A stretch of 64,000 nt of DNA from Prunella strophiata (GCA_036583965.1 JAZBQD010000014.1:67917895-67981894), one strand, 5' to 3'. Numbered from the stretch's first letter, positions 35,151 to 49,567 are shown. The notes: a model not told the origin generated them from the letters alone. A program made the numbers and translations.

Positions 35151-36420
35151 ACATGGCCATTATTTTTCTAGTTTATGAGATAAGCATCCTGAATATAGGG
35201 AAAGCAGGGATAGTGGAGAAACAAACAAGCCAGTAACCAGCAGGCTTAATTTAAACAAGAAACTTGTGCACACATCAGTACTAGAGTCAGAAGGCTTGAT
35301 ACTCTGATTTAAACTGAATTAATGCCTTTTAGCTAAGTAATATTTTTCTTGGACACACGGAAGGAATGAAAAAAATCCAACTGAAAACAAATTTAGTGAA
35401 GGAATTGGCTTCAGTAGGCAGTTTTACGTAACATTAACTTTCCACTCAGACATAAAAAAATACAACACCCCTTCATTTCAGAGCTGTCGGATTCCCCTGT
35501 AACCTTCCCGTTCCATGGACCTCAGGCTGGTTCACTACCAGGTGACTCCCTGCTGAGAGGGAACTGCAATTCCCAGGGACACCAGCTGATGGTCCACAAA
35601 GACCCCAAAGAAGGCACAGACTGAAGACAACTCCTTCATCTCGGGATACAAAACTTCCCTTACTCGTGAAACCTTGCAAAAGCATTTGCAGCTGACGCAG
35701 TTCATCCGTGACTTTATTTGCTCTGCTGCTTGTTGCCACTCTTTCTAACCCCCTGTTCCATAAACTCAGGCCTTTACCACCCCTGTCTTTGTGAGTTTTG
35801 GAGGGTGGAGGGGAGATTTATCTTCAGGAGTGAGCACAAACTGTTGGTATTCTTGGGATTGAGGCAGAACGAAGCGCGCTCAGCCGTGGCAATGGAACTC
35901 CTTCCAAGCCAGGATTAAAGGCAGTGGTGGGGAAGCTCGAGTTTTAATGGATAAATTGTTGCAGAATACCCTCAGCCAAACATCTCTGATGAAGGGGACT
36001 CAGAATTGGGTGGGGAGGGGATTATCATCCTGCTGTGCCATGTCATTTTTGAGAACACCCTCCTCTTAATTTAGTTATGTGCCAAACACTGAGCAGCAGT
36101 TTGACCCAAATCCTATTAGCAACAACAATCTGTCGTTCCCTCCTCTCCCCAAAATGGAATATGCTCTGGGATACAGAGAAATAAATTGAAATGAGGGAGG
36201 TTTTCCCCATTAATTTTTCCCACTTCCCAATTCAAGCTGTAAATTCATGGGACAGGGACCTGAATTAGATTTGTAAAGCAGGGACTTCCACACTGCTGCC
36301 TGGATAAATCAGGAACAGAAAAACACTTAAGTTTTTCTTTCACTTTTTTTTTTTCTTTTTGTTCTGATTTTCTGTTTTCTTTCATTGTTACATTTTTCTC
36401 TTTTCCACCTCTTCACTGCA

Positions 36421-36503
36421 GGTGTCCCTGCCTGTGGCAGAGGGTTGGAACTAGAAAATCTTTAAAATCCCTTCCAAACCATTCCAGTATTCTGTGATTT
36501 TAC
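36421..36503 (+). repeat. CR1 3'-end fragment
   Basis: GCAGAGGGTTGGAACTAGAA, ATCCCTTCCAAACCATTCCA and TATTCTGTGATTTTAC are the last ~80 bases of CR1 in plus orientation. Confidence 0.9.
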
Positions 36504-37314
36504 AATTCATTGATTGCTCTTTCCAAAACCCAGAAAATCACAGGTTTTCTGTATTATAGAATTTTTCTGCTTTTTCCTCTCCCTCACTCTGAGCTTTGCT
36601 GAGCTTTCCCTTTGTCTAGCATTTAGCAGGAAGACAAAAACTAGAAGAGGGAAGAACACATTTGCTTTTCATGTCACTCAGGATATTTTCATGGAGGAGA
36701 TTGATGGCCAAAGGCCAGACTGAAGCAAAAGGTAAAGGACAAAACACTCAAAAAGCCCATGAAACATGGAACTATAAGAAGCAGTAAGAAGAGGAAGAGG
36801 AGCTAAAGTGGAGTTACACTAAATAAACATTTCCAGACCAAAATAAGGAAGATGGGACTAAGCAGGTATGTTGTGGACACATGCTCAAAGTGGCTGTGGG
36901 ACAAGCCAGAATGTAAATGGGCAGCAATTGTTTGCTGGTTTGCTTTTTTCTAACACATGATGCTAAATGCTGCAAGTTTTGGTCCTCAGGGTCTTGTTTA
37001 GGAAGAGTCTCTTCACTCCTGAGCTCTTCCATCTCACACCTGTCACTGCAGCTACTGGGGCTTCATTTCTTGTACACATCAAGAAAAATAAAATAAATGC
37101 CTGAGAGTACTCCTAGATAAAAAGCTGCTCAGATGTGACATAGCTTGGCAATTATTAAGAAGTAGAAGACTTATTCAGATCTCTGACTTTGCAGTATGGC
37201 AGAGGATTCTTTTTCCAGCTGGGGTAGGATATATATTTATTTCTCTTAAATGGCATCTCTGACTCAGCAGAGATCACTCCTCAATTCACCTTCTAAATAG
37301 TTTCTTTTCCTCTC

Positions 37315-37385
37315 TTCAGGAGTTGGACTTTGATGATCATTATGGGTCCCTTCCAACTCAGAATACTCGATGACACTATTATTAT
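37315..37385 (+). repeat. CR1 3'-end fragment
   Basis: GGAGTTGGACTTTGATGATC followed by GGGTCCCTTCCAACTCAGAA and a degraded terminal repeat. Confidence 0.9.
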
Positions 37386-38559
37386 TTTTAAACCATAATA
37401 TTCCCTAATAAAATGGGAAATGGCAAACCCTTTCCTCTCTCTCCCCCAACACAAACTGTCACTGTTCCCAATGGCAAGAAAGACACCAGAGCTTCAGATA
37501 ATGCCTACAAATCTCTCTCAAATATGAAATATCACTGAAATGTACAAAAAAAAGGCCTGACATCACTCCTTCTGCAGAGAGCTAAAGAGCCTTTAATAAG
37601 GAATTTCAAATCCAGAAACAGATCTGAATTTGTTTCAAGCTCTAAATAAGACATCAGATTCTTGTTGTATTTTGGAGCTCTTCCCTCTCCTCCACCATTT
37701 CTGGGCTAGAGAAATATATCCCAAGAGGCTGGCGTGCTCTGTGTACACCCAGGAACTCAGTGAAGTTCAATGAAAATGACCTCCAGAACCACGGGATGAA
37801 GTAACAAGAAAAATGAAGCATTAGGAATTTTAACATCTTTTTTCCTTTTTGCCACAATTTGCTACCCCAGGATAAATATCTTGTATTCTGGCTACTAAAG
37901 GTTTCCTACAAAAATTTAAGATTTACTAAGATTTCCTACTTCAAATCTAAGATTTTACTTATCTGCACAGAAAGCCTGTTTAAAAAACCTAGATGCCTTA
38001 CAGGGAGAAAGAAATATGACCATAACAAGCATAAACAAGGACACTGTCTTAATCCTCTAAGAAGGGTGTGTTGTCAAGACTTGCATCTGTGCCTTCTGCA
38101 AATTAAAAAGGAAAAAAAAATGTCAGTGATGGTCAAAAGCATAAGGAACTGGTAGGAGAAAAGACAAGTTACAGTTTTAGTCAGGATACCTGAGAAACTG
38201 TAAAGATATTATTTCCATTTTCAATATGCTACAGCACCACCAGAGAATATTACCCTTGACATACACCAGACATGCTGAATGACAGAGTGGCCAAAAATAT
38301 CATTTATCATAAGCAATATGATTAAGAAGCTCTCTGACTGCTCAAGAATAGCAGGTATTTAGGGATACAAGATATCCAATTCAGAATAAAAGTTTAAATT
38401 CATTCTTACTCAGGAGTAAAATGTTTGCCAAATCACTGTCTGGGGAATTTTCTATTACCAAAACCAGATATTTCAGAACAACTTGCTCAGGGCATGGTCA
38501 CAGATTTTTACAGGCTCTTCATCCACAAATGGGAAAGAATTTGCACAGACAACCAAAAT

Positions 38560-38662
38560 CATTGAATCATAGATTGGTTTGGGTTGGAAGGGACCTTGAA
38601 GATTATCTTGTTCAAATCCCTCTGCCATGGGCAGGGACACCTTCCACTACACCACAGGTCTC
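38560..38662 (-). repeat. CR1 3'-end fragment
   Basis: GAATCATAGATTGGTTTGGG, TTGGAAGGGACCTTGAAGAT and CTGCCATGGGCAGGGACACC, minus orientation, about 100 bases. Confidence 0.95.
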
Positions 38663-40748
38663 ATCTACAGAGTAAAAAACAAGCAGGGCTCAAAAGTGAT
38701 AAGCTATTGATGCATGGTCATTGTCACACAAAATACTGATGGCAAGGATGAAAATTCCAAGTCTAGGATGTTTGGAAATCAAATTCTGAACCTACCTTTT
38801 ACTTTAGAAAAGGTGTAATCTGGCTAATCAGATATTTTCAATACAGTCAGAAGAGGAAAGAGTCTATGTCTCTTGCTTCCTGGATTAGGGGAGACACCTT
38901 GCTCATCTGCATTAGGATCCTGCATCTCTCCTTAGGAGAGGGATGCTCCTCCTGCCACTGAAACTGTTGGTTTCTCCTGGCAGAAAGAATAGCTTAATTC
39001 CTTGTAATGCACTTATGGCTGATTTGGGAATGACCATCACTTTATGGCTGATGGCCATCCAGAAAAGGTATAATTTTTAATTTCAAAATAAATCACAAAA
39101 GGACTGTGAGATTTTAACCTTTGGTTTTTGCACCACATCCTCCTCCTTGCCTCCATCCCTGCTCAGTGAGGATTAGGATGGGGAGAGGGATGAATTATCT
39201 CTGGAGAACTATAAAAGATAGAATTGATTTTTGGTAAGAACTCCAAGGAAGTTCTTAATACCTCCTTATCTTTGTGAGTAATACAGCAATGTTCCTCTGC
39301 TGAGTGAGCTCCTATCTTCGGAGCTATCCTTGCCAATGTTATCTCTACAGAAAAGCAGCTTTGAAGGACAGAAAATAATATGTGCTCCCCATTGGTTGCA
39401 AAGGAGTTGTAGTCAAAACTTGTAATACACAGTTTGGGTTCTACACCAGGTATTTCCATAACTTAGGGGAATTCAACAAGTTTGCTGCTGTGATGCCAGC
39501 ATGAGGCAGAGATAAGATTTGCCCACCTTGCATTGTGAAATTTAATAACTGGGAAGCACTTCAGAGCACCTGCACAAACCTAACAAAGTGACACTGCCCA
39601 AACTCACTGAGTTGCATGTTAATATTTTTATCACAGTGCGAATTTATGAAGCTTCTTTAAATAAATTTTAAAAATCCATCATATTTAAGTATTTCTTGAA
39701 GAAAGGCAGCAAATTCTAGGTTTATAAGGGGAAGCCTCTTAGAGCCTCTTGCCTCTTAGACTCATAAGGAGGGATGGAAAAAGCAGACATCGTTTTGGAT
39801 GCACAAACTATTTGCCAGGACAGAGGACTCATGTACTGCTGATTTTTTCCTGACCAGAATAATTTGTGTAAGAGGAGATCCTACCTTCTCTTATAAACTA
39901 TCTGATCCTGGCTGCAACATTAACAAAACAAATATTGGACTGTTCCAGCCCTGATAATTTTGAGTAGTCCCCTACAACTTCTGAGCTTTTAAGTCAAATG
40001 GTCGATTTTCTGAGAAAGTGAAGCCTTTGATTCAAAAGTTCCTGGTTCTAAGAGAGATTCATTTAAATGTGCATGGATCTCTGCACGTCACCTCCTTATC
40101 AGACCAGGGTTATGCCTATGTATAACAATTTCCTTTTTATTTTCAGCCCTTGACAACTAGCAAGGAGAACACATACAGAGAGTGTCTTGCAGCTCCTCTA
40201 AAAACAATCCTCTACTGCAGCTGAACAGCCTCTCCCGAGAGAAAGAAGAACTTTTTGGTCATCTACCGAAGCCAGTAATTCTGTTCTTTGGGCTCCCAGG
40301 ATTTCTGCTATCTGATGGAATATTTAAGCAGAGACTTCATTCCCCCGGTGGAGCGCGGACGGCTCAGCCACTCCACTCCGGTGTTCAATGAGCTCTTGTG
40401 TTCTATTACAGAATAAATGCGATTTTCTGCCCAGCTGGAAAATGATACTTCTTCCTAGTGCAGAGATTTGTACCCCACTCTAACCCGTCTAAATAGGTCA
40501 CAGTCACATTTTCACAATACCACCAATATATCCCTTCAGAAAATGCAAAAGCTTGGTGCACCCAGGGCAAAGACTATCTAATGTTGTGTACTGCAGACTC
40601 TCTCCTTAGCAAAGGAAAATAAATCAAACTAAGGAACGTGTTACATCTCTCTATAAACCCTCTCCTTGACTCAGAGGGTTGGAGGAGCCCTCCCACATCT
40701 CTCTGTCTCATCAGCTTTCCTATTTCAAGCAGATTTGAAGGCCCTGCT

Positions 40749-40862
40749 CTGCCAGTGACCAGCTTGGCAGTGCTTGACAAGACACAGCTCCATGTCTGAC
40801 TCCCACCCTCTATCAAATGGGGATTATTGATATTTTTCCCAAGTGCCTTGAGCTCTCTGAGT
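40749..40862 (-). repeat. MIR-like fragment, minus orientation
   Basis: CTCTATCAAATGGGGATTAT, preceded by a diverged cytosine-rich segment and followed by AAGTGCCTTGAGCTCT, resembles the MIR complement (CATCTGTAAAATGGGGATAAT…AAAGCGCTTTGAG). Moderate match only. Confidence 0.5.
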
Positions 40863-41083
40863 GTACCAAGAAGCCTTATTTATTTATTTGCCTGCTCCAA
40901 ATAAGACAAGCTCTGTCAATCCTACCAGCACTACTCTATATGGTGCAAGTCTCCCAAAAATATGGAGTCTGAGTGAGATGACTTGAGAAAGCAAGAAGTG
41001 TGATTTGTTGCTTAGTTTCTTCTTCAGCTGCCTCCTGGGCATGCTTTTCTTAGGCTGTTTTACCAGTCAAATGACAGGGGCAT

Positions 41084-41136
41084 GTGATGATTTTAAAGGT
41101 TTTTCCCAACCTTAGCAAGTATATGATTCTATAAAG
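41084..41136 (+). repeat. CR1 3'-tail fragment
   Basis: TGATTTTAAAGGTTTTTCCC, AACCTTAGCAAG and TATGATTCTATAAAG match the last ~50 bases of CR1. Confidence 0.75.
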
Positions 41137-42265
41137 TAATGAAGCACTATGAATGTGCCCTTCAAAATCACATGTTGTTTCCAGCCACTGTGGTATAACC
41201 CTGGAGTAAGCTCAATAAAAAGCCAGGAGAGTTAAACCCTGCATGTGGGCAGACTGAAACTTCAGTGTCAAAGTACATTTGAGGTAAAACAAATCAAAAT
41301 GTGGAGAAAGGAGATGCTCAGAATTGATTTTTTCAACAAGGCATTTACAGGCACTCCAAACACGATCTCCATTTCAAACATAAAATAGTCATTGTGCTGA
41401 TTTGTTACAGTACGACTTGCTAACGTATTTGATTCCACATTATCTGAAACTCCAAGTTATCCAAGGTCTCATCTTCTTAATGGAAGGGAATGTACAAAAG
41501 CAGAGCACTCACTTGAACACACAATATATTATCTATACAAATTGGGACTCATTCAACAGACAAACTTAAAAACCAAATTATGTTTGACTACTAATTTGAT
41601 ACTCTGCAGGAGAAAGCACCACTTAAAGCCTGATGGTTTATTAAGCCTTTAACAACACATCTTGGCATTATAAAACATTGACCATGTCCTAGAACTCACT
41701 AGAAAGCTCCCATGAGAAGAAAATTTCTGCTAGTTGATTGTTGAAGCTGAGACCTTACCAAATATTAAACAAATGCAGTGCTGCGGGTAAGATATCAATA
41801 TTCAAACAATGTTTCTTGGCAGAATACCCCACTGCTGTGTCAAAAGCAGATTCCTCATGAAGCAACAGGCTGGGTACCCCAAAGGAAATTTTGAAAGCAA
41901 AAAACTCAGGAACCTTGCCTGAGACACTGATCCAGGAGACAGTGAATTTCAGCTTTTATCTTTGCTTCATTACAGCTACCTCTAAACTAAGTCATCTGCA
42001 AAATAAATTCAGATCCTTGCCTCAGTTTCCCTACTTTTAGAGGCTGGAGAAGCTACTTAAGAATGGTGAACTCAAAGTCAAACACAGAAACATAATTTGT
42101 CAAATACACATGCAGAAATTCAAACTGCTTTTCCATTCAAAGTCAGGTGCTAGAGATGTCACTTTTTATTGAGATCTCTCTATGTGGTAATAAATAAAAC
42201 TTTCTAAAGCACAGGGAATTTTTTGCCTTCAGCACAGATATTTTTGAACTCATACTTTCAGCAGC

Positions 42266-42573
42266 ACTTCATAGGATCCTTAAAGTGACCTTAAAGATCA
42301 TCCAGTAGCAATCCTCCTGCCATGGCCAGGGACACCTTCCACTAGATCAGACTGCTCAAAGCCCCATCCAGCCTGGCCTTGAACACTTCCAGGGATGATG
42401 AGATCCACAGCCTCCCTGGGCAACTCATATCCAGGGCCTCATCACCCTCACAGTAAAGAATTTCTTCCTCATATCCAATCTAAATCTATCCTCCTGCAGT
42501 CATTCTCCATGTCCTATCATTCCATGCCCCTGTGAGAAGTCCCCCTCCAGCTTTTTTGTAAGACCCCTTTATG
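42266..42573 (-). repeat. CR1 LINE 3' fragment
   Basis: Minus orientation, about 300 bases: GACCTTAAAGATCATCCAGT, CCATGGCCAGGGACACCTTC, CATCCAGCCTGGCCTTGAAC, CTCACAGTAAAGAATTTCTT and CTCCAGCTTTTTTGTAAGAC. Confidence 0.97.
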
Positions 42574-43644
42574 TACATTTTGTGATATTTTAGAAAAAAA
42601 TCCCAACAAACATCAGTAAATTAAGACTAAGTATCTCAACAATTTTCAGCAGAAATATTATTTTTTTACTCAGAAAAAACCTTAATTTGTCAACTCCTTT
42701 AATTAAAAATTATTAAAAGCTCTAACTTGCAATCAGAATTCTGTAACAAAAATAGTAACCCCCACATCTCATTCTGCAGCTTTTCATCAGGGTATGAACC
42801 AGACTTCAGCTGTATAGCACCAGCCACACTATGAACAACACAGCACAGTACACTTCACCAAATAAAAATTCAAGTCCACAGTGCAGTGACAGATACTTGG
42901 ATGCTACTGGGCAGTTCATGTTATAAACAGAGGCATTTCTCTTGAAAGTTCAATAAGGTTGAAAGCCAAAACAGTGATACGGCATCAGGGATTTATCATC
43001 TAATAATAAAAGAGTGTTTGTTCCTCCGGATCTGCTTCGAACAAGTGGAGTCTCATGCTGAAAGAGCAGGTTCAGTAGGCATGCAGCTCTTCAATTGCAC
43101 TCCTCATTGTATGCTTTATATTAAAGAAAGCAATTTAACTTTTGAGGACAAGAAAATTATCTTGAAACTGAAGTCCTGCCTAAGCTCAAGGCCAAGCTAG
43201 TAAAGAACATATAAAATTATTAAAAGGTCTTCAATTATTAAGATAGCTGGAATGGTTGCAACAGCTGTAATTCAGGGTGCCTACACATTTTAATTATATC
43301 CCCCAGTGTCAGCAGGTTATAGCTTTCCCTCTCTATCATGCTAAAATTTATCAGGCCAGGCCTGTCATAGCCTTCAGGGGGAAAAAAAAAAGTTTAGGCC
43401 ACATTGCTCACTCCTGCTCAAAGCATGGGAAAACAGAACAAAAGTGGAAGTAACTGCAGTTTTGCTGCCCCACTGGTGATGAAGCAGAGATAAAAACATT
43501 TGAGCACCCTCCCTTAATGGTGCTTTGGAGATTTTTGGTGAAAACTAGGTATGGTGTCGCTGAATCCACTCATGTTATTCAATAAAGTATAAAATAATGT
43601 GAGAATTTACATGACTGTCAAAGCAATGTGAAACAGAGAGGCAC

Positions 43645-43778
43645 AATCATCCAAGAATCCTAGAATGGTATGGGTTGGAAGGGACATTAAAGATCATCTC
43701 ATTCCAATCCCTGCCATGGGCAGGGACACCTTCCACTGGACCAGGCTGCTCAGAGCTCCATCCAGCCTGGCCTTGGCT
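43645..43778 (-). repeat. CR1 3'-end fragment
   Basis: GAATCCTAGAATGGTATGGG, GGACATTAAAGATCATCTCA and CCATCCAGCCTGGCCTTG, minus orientation, cut off after the GGCCTTG motif. Confidence 0.95.
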
Positions 43779-44884
43779 GAAGCTGTACCAGCTATATACA
43801 TAAATTAATTGGTCCCACTTCCATAAACAAACAAGGTTTCCCACTTCAGAAAGTCAAGGCTTTGGGATTTGTGCTTCCCTCCTTATCAAGCACAAGTGAA
43901 CACAACTGGACTCTTCAGAAATTATCTGGGACAGCATTTTCTGGACTTCAAATTCCTATACAGCAGTAAACCCCTTCCCCACCCATGCAAGCTTTGATGC
44001 AAGGCACAACTCTGTACAGAAGAGACAATCTGCTGGTGTGCAGCTAAAATTAATTCTCTCTATATATTTCTTTTCAACATTAGACAAATATGAAGCTAAA
44101 CCATCCCAAGACAGTGACAGGGATGTCTCCTAACTCTTGAAGACTGGAGGAGCTTTGACAGTGGATGGGCTCAACTGCTGATCTGCTGGTTCTGTATGTC
44201 CTGCCAGAACAGAAAAACCAATAATGGTTCCTTCACATGACATACACTGATTAAATGCTTACTGTTCTTCTAAAATGCTCCTCTGGACTGTAAAGTATAA
44301 TGTAAATGTACATGTAAAGTATCAGAAGTGAATAAAATTCAAGGAGACAAAAATGTCATATATGCACAAGTGCCCACAAAACTACATCAAGGACTAAAGT
44401 AGATATTAGGATGCAAATACCAAGCAAAACTAATATACTGTAGTTTTGTAGATCCAGATTTGCCAAAGCAAGCTCCAGCAAATTACTGCTCTGAGTGCAG
44501 AACTTCATGCACCATCATTTCCTGTTTGCAGAGTTAGGATAAGTCAAATATTAATGATATGGTGCACTTGGAAAAATAAATTGTGATGGTAACACCATCA
44601 TGCAATGACATGTGAGGATTCTATGTCCAGCCTCACCTGAACATTTTTGAGTTCAACAAGTGCAACCTCATATGTGTCAATGTTTAGAAGATGGATGTAG
44701 CACAGCAGTATGATTGAATTTATGATGGCTTTTATTAAAGAGGCATCTTGGAAACCCCAGCTAACAACAGAACTCCGTTGTGGTAGATGCTGTCCAGACT
44801 TCACCTGAAAAGCCCTCAGTCAGAACAGTTTACAAATCAAATATGGAAGACATACCTAAGCTGAAGGACAGGAAATATTACTGT

Positions 44885-44985
44885 AATAATACTGATTTAT
44901 GGAGGAACTGACCTAGCTAAGGTCACAAAGCAAGTGTGACCCCATGTCCCGAATCTCAGTCCATTAACTGCAAACTGCTCTTTGT
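44885..44985 (+). repeat. MIR-like SINE fragment
   Basis: ATTTATGGAGGAACTGACCT, AGCTAAGGTCACAAAGCAAG and CCCGAATCTCAGTCCATTAA follow the MIR core and 3' order (GATGAGGAACTGA…CCAAGGTCACACAGCAAG…AACCCAGGTCTCCTGACTCCCAGTCC). Confidence 0.7.
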
Positions 44986-45284
44986 CTTCCTCCTGAGGTG
45001 AGGAGCTGGCACAGCAAGGAAAGCACAGCTCCAACAGTCTGTGCAGGACCTCAAAGGACCTTCTAAATGAGGTACATTATCCTTCATGGTGGATTAAAAA
45101 GGTTTATTCTCACACAAAACTTAAGAATGCAACTGTACTGTCCCTTCTACACCGTGTTCAGAGAATTTAGCATATACCATTGTCCTACCACCAACAGCAA
45201 ATTCTCTCTACATAATATTCTATTAATTTGCAGGATATACTGGTGTACTAATTGAATTTTTAAAGTATTACATCACATAGGCTG

Positions 45285-45340
45285 TTAAAACACCCATTTC
45301 ACAGGTGAACAAACTGAGATTAAATGATACAAGAAGCCTG
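45285..45340 (+). repeat. MIR-like core fragment
   Basis: CCCATTTCACAGGTGAACAA followed by ACTGAGATTAAATGA resembles MIR CCCATTTTACAGATGAGGAAACTGAGG. Short and diverged. Confidence 0.5.
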
Positions 45341-48300
45341 TTTGCTGGGTCAGCTGAAGGCTTGACACAAATCCATGGAGCTCTTGAAGTAAGATTCTAT
45401 TCACAATAATAAACTTGCAAGATGTGCAGAGAAACCTGTTTAAAATTCATTTTACAGGTTCCACACAACAGAAAACAGTCACTGCAATGCTAACTGTTCC
45501 AAGACCTTCAACTTACACTGGCTGAAGCTGATGAAGAACAGTAAAACAGGTAATTTCTAGGCTAGTGGAGAAGCAGCTGCCCCTTCAGTGGCTCTAAACT
45601 CTTCTGGATGCTGAGTAGAGTTTTCTAATGTTTTAAATACAACATTTGTATTTAAAATACACAATTCTGAGATACTCTAGGCCACTCCTACGAGTTTAGG
45701 TAGAGGTTTAGTTATGGTTTCACTGGGATTTAAGCTGCTAGTGTAAATCATCATTATGGGGGGTTAAACCATAAGCATCACAACACCCTTTCAGCAGACA
45801 GTTGGAAAACACCCAGAGCCTGGAAGCTGACAGGTGTCCTTGTTCACTTATTTTTGTCTCAGTCTCCCTGAAAGAAAGCAAAAAGCTCCAATTTTGGGTT
45901 AGCACAGGATCAATTAAGAACCTATGCTAATTGACTGGAAGTCAAGCTTTCGTCCAGGGCCATGTGCCTTGTATTCACTGAGCAGAGGAATTTCTCCCTT
46001 GTGTGACTCTCCAGGAAAGTTTCCTTGTGTGTACACAGGAGCTGGAGAGGCTCAGATGTCAAACCTTAATTGCTGGGCCACGTATTTCTTTAAGATGATT
46101 TTAGGTACCTTTAAACTTCTAATTTAAAGCACTAAAACCAAATAAAAGGTCAACTCTTCAAACATGGTCCATGTTAAACAAGAGCATTTATAGGGTTACA
46201 ATTAAGGAAACAAGTGCATTTATAAGGCTGCAAGAGAAAAGCAACTTGAGCTTCTGCTAGAGGTGAAAGGGGTGGGAGGGAAGGGAACATAAAGAAAGTT
46301 TCTCGCAGTTTTTGCCTGACCTGCATATTTTGACTTCTGATTTTATTGCCTATCAAACAGTCACATATACAGACTCAACAAGTAACTCTCAACAAGGATT
46401 GAAATCTCTGCAGGAAAAAAAATCCTCAAAGTGCAGGCTCGTTATCCTGTGTGGAAGCAGCTCGACTAGAAGATGCTGATGGTGAGGGAGAAGAACAGAC
46501 CACCAGGGTTAGGAACCCACAGCTCCAACCTCCACTTCAACTGCAGCTGCTCTGCAAGCCCTGAACTTCCCTAAACCAGGAAAGCACCAGGATATCCTTC
46601 CTGTTACCTGGAATAAACCCCGTTTCAACCAGGGCTGTTACAGAACAAAACAAGGTAAAAAATACAAAAGCAGATGCATTGTTCCTGTAAAACCCACGAG
46701 GAGGAGGTTTTATTTCCCCTCCTGTGCCTGCAGCCTGGCGCCAGGGAACAAAACCCAGGTCCCCAGGACGGATGCTGTCAGAGACGATCCCATTGACGAC
46801 ACACAGCCATGAATGCCTTCTCCTCTTACTGTAAGGAATGAGGGGTGGGTGGGTGGTGTTATTGTTTTCCCCCAACTCCATCCTCGAGCCTGTCATCGGG
46901 TACAGAAGCAGCCTTTATGCTGAAGTTGTACCGTCCCGTTTCCTGGCTTCTGTCAGGCTTAACAAAACCCAAGTACTAAACACTTTTTATGCCTTGGAGT
47001 ATCAAATGTTCTTTGCTATCAGTCGAAATGGAGCTCTGTTAATTTTCATTATTGCTTCATATGAAAATGTTAGCTCTATTCATATTCCATATTCAAGATG
47101 TTTAACCTGGGTTCACTGCATGAAAAGTCAATCATGTGTGCATAAATTCAATATATTTTCCCCATTTACTGCAGTACAATGAATATCTTACAGAGAGTGA
47201 TGTTTGTGTCCTGATTCAAAAATATTATCTCTTTCTTTTGGCCAATTTATTTTGTATTTATTTGAGGTGAAGCAGGTATACTTGGGTTAAATAAGCTTTA
47301 TCATAGCTCAGGGTTTATTATGTTTAGCACAAGAAAGAAATGCGGTGTAAGAGAAGGAAATAAAAAATCCGTCTTCGAAATCATGCCAGCAAGTGGGAAG
47401 AAACACTTTTGCTGATAAACAGGAAATCTTTTATTTCTAAAGTTAACATTCTCAAGTAAAAAAACAAACACTTCAGCTAAATTTGTGGGTTTTAAAACAA
47501 ACTGTGGCAAACATTAAGGGAACTAAATAGAAACCATCTTTCAGGATGGTAAAACTAGGACAACTGCAAACAGGAGGTATTAAACAAGCCATGACAACCA
47601 ACACACATAACAGCCAATTTTAACACCAATTAAACATATCTGTGATCAAAACCTGGAATAAACAAACTTAGAGAAATGCCAACCAAATTATTATGTAATA
47701 ATATAAAGCCTTTACTATTATTTATATTTCAGGAAGTCGCACATGCTCCAACCAGTGTCCAGTGTGCTCAATGTACCCTACAACCTCCAAGAAAGATAAA
47801 TGAAGAGAGTCCTTGCACCAGAAAATGTGGGACACAGTCCATGACTACAGAAAGTGAGGGTAGAAGGGTGAAAGAACAATTAATTGATGCAGCTCATCTC
47901 GGAAAACCAGCCAATATTGGAAACATTTTGGCAGGGTTGTACTCTAACTCTGCAGAAGCACAAGTTTTGTGTTGCTCATGGGAATTTTTACATACTTCTC
48001 TAAATTAAAATAAGAAAGTAAAAGTAGAAAACATCAGTCTTTGACTTTCTCCCTCTTCACCTTTCCTTTCTGCAAGTTTTCTCAATAATTTAAATGAGAG
48101 ATCTAAAGGGAGTTTTGCATCTCTGTGCCCTGTGCTGAAAGTGAAAGCTGGATTTCAGACGCTTTAACAGCAGAACTGTAAAGTTTCCTTCCAAAACGAA
48201 AAGGCAACTTTGATGTATTTTTTTAGGGAAAAAAAAAAAAAAATCAACTACACACAGAGTTTCCTTTCATCAGTCTGTCTACTCACTCAAGTTTTTTACC

Positions 48301-49567
48301 TGTTGGGAAAACAGACTGAGCCCAATTAGCAGATTAACACACAACATGCGGTGACAGCAAGGACTGCCCACATAAGGCACAGGTTTCTTATGGGCAAAAA
48401 CATGTTTGTTTCTGCAGGTAAAAAAAGATTTTATAGTTAGTGAAATATAACAAGTGCTAGGGGATAATAAGTACTGCTGACCAATGTCCATCAGGCTGCT
48501 ACCTACCAGTGCACCCACTGGGTATCCTGTACAGCAGTGAGTACTGGGCAGACTGGGACACTGGGGAGATCAGTTAATGCGTGTAAAGTGCTTTGAAGCT
48601 GAAAAGCAAGAATTGTTAAGTATTATATCTTATTTCAGCAGCTGATCAAGCTTATGATAAATGCAATGTATCTTTAAAAAAAAGGCACACAGAGTAAGGA
48701 AAATGTAGAAATTCAGCTGCAATATTTCTACCTGCAAAATACTCCACATGGTGACACACATAACCAACTCCTACTGTACAGAAGGAATGCAAGCAAGAAT
48801 AAAACTTTTCTTCAAAATACTGGGGTTGAGACAGCAGCTATGTGTTTCACTTAAGCATGAAGCATTTAAAGGAACTTAATATTCCTGCAAAGAGGCGATC
48901 TGGAGGAAGCCCTGCTCTAATTTCTCTCTTCTATTTAGATTTATAAACCAACGCCAAAACGCCGACAACTAAATCAACGCCAATATTGGGCTATCAAATT
49001 ATTTACCTTTGGTGGGGGGAGATAAAGAGTTTTAACAGAGTGAAAGCAAGGAAGAAAAACTTGACTTCAAAGCAAAAACTAATTATGTGTTTTACTAATT
49101 ACATTTTAGAAAGATACACAGGGCATTACCAACGAACCCTGCAAAACTGAAAACACAACTGTGTCTCAGGCTGCCTTGGCCTGGAAAAGAGCTCCTGAGA
49201 ATTACCAAGGGATTCCTGCTTCCCGCAAACACAGCGCCACTAATATTCTCCAGATTTGCTGGCCCTGCTACGAACCATCTCAAGAAAATGTTTACATTAA
49301 AGTCGGGTTCAGCGAGGAGGTCAGCTAACTTTAAGGCTTTAAGAAATCAGCAGCCGTCTTGTCTCCTGAGCAGTGCAGGGGGATGGGGAAACTTTTTTTT
49401 TTTTTTTAAAGAAAATCATTAACTTGCTACATGGACAAAACCTCCGTTTTTCAGTCTCTTTCATTTGCTGTCAGTGATGTGAAAGTTTTGGGGTTTTGTT
49501 TGGTTTTTTTCCCCTCCATCTTTAGGTGTCCATCAATAAACTGCCAGACACACGGTGTGATTGTTGG

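Noticed and set aside
44598..44804. Minus-strand 68-codon ORF that looked protein-like
   Set aside because: I could not place it in any family; without conservation data chance is the simpler explanation.
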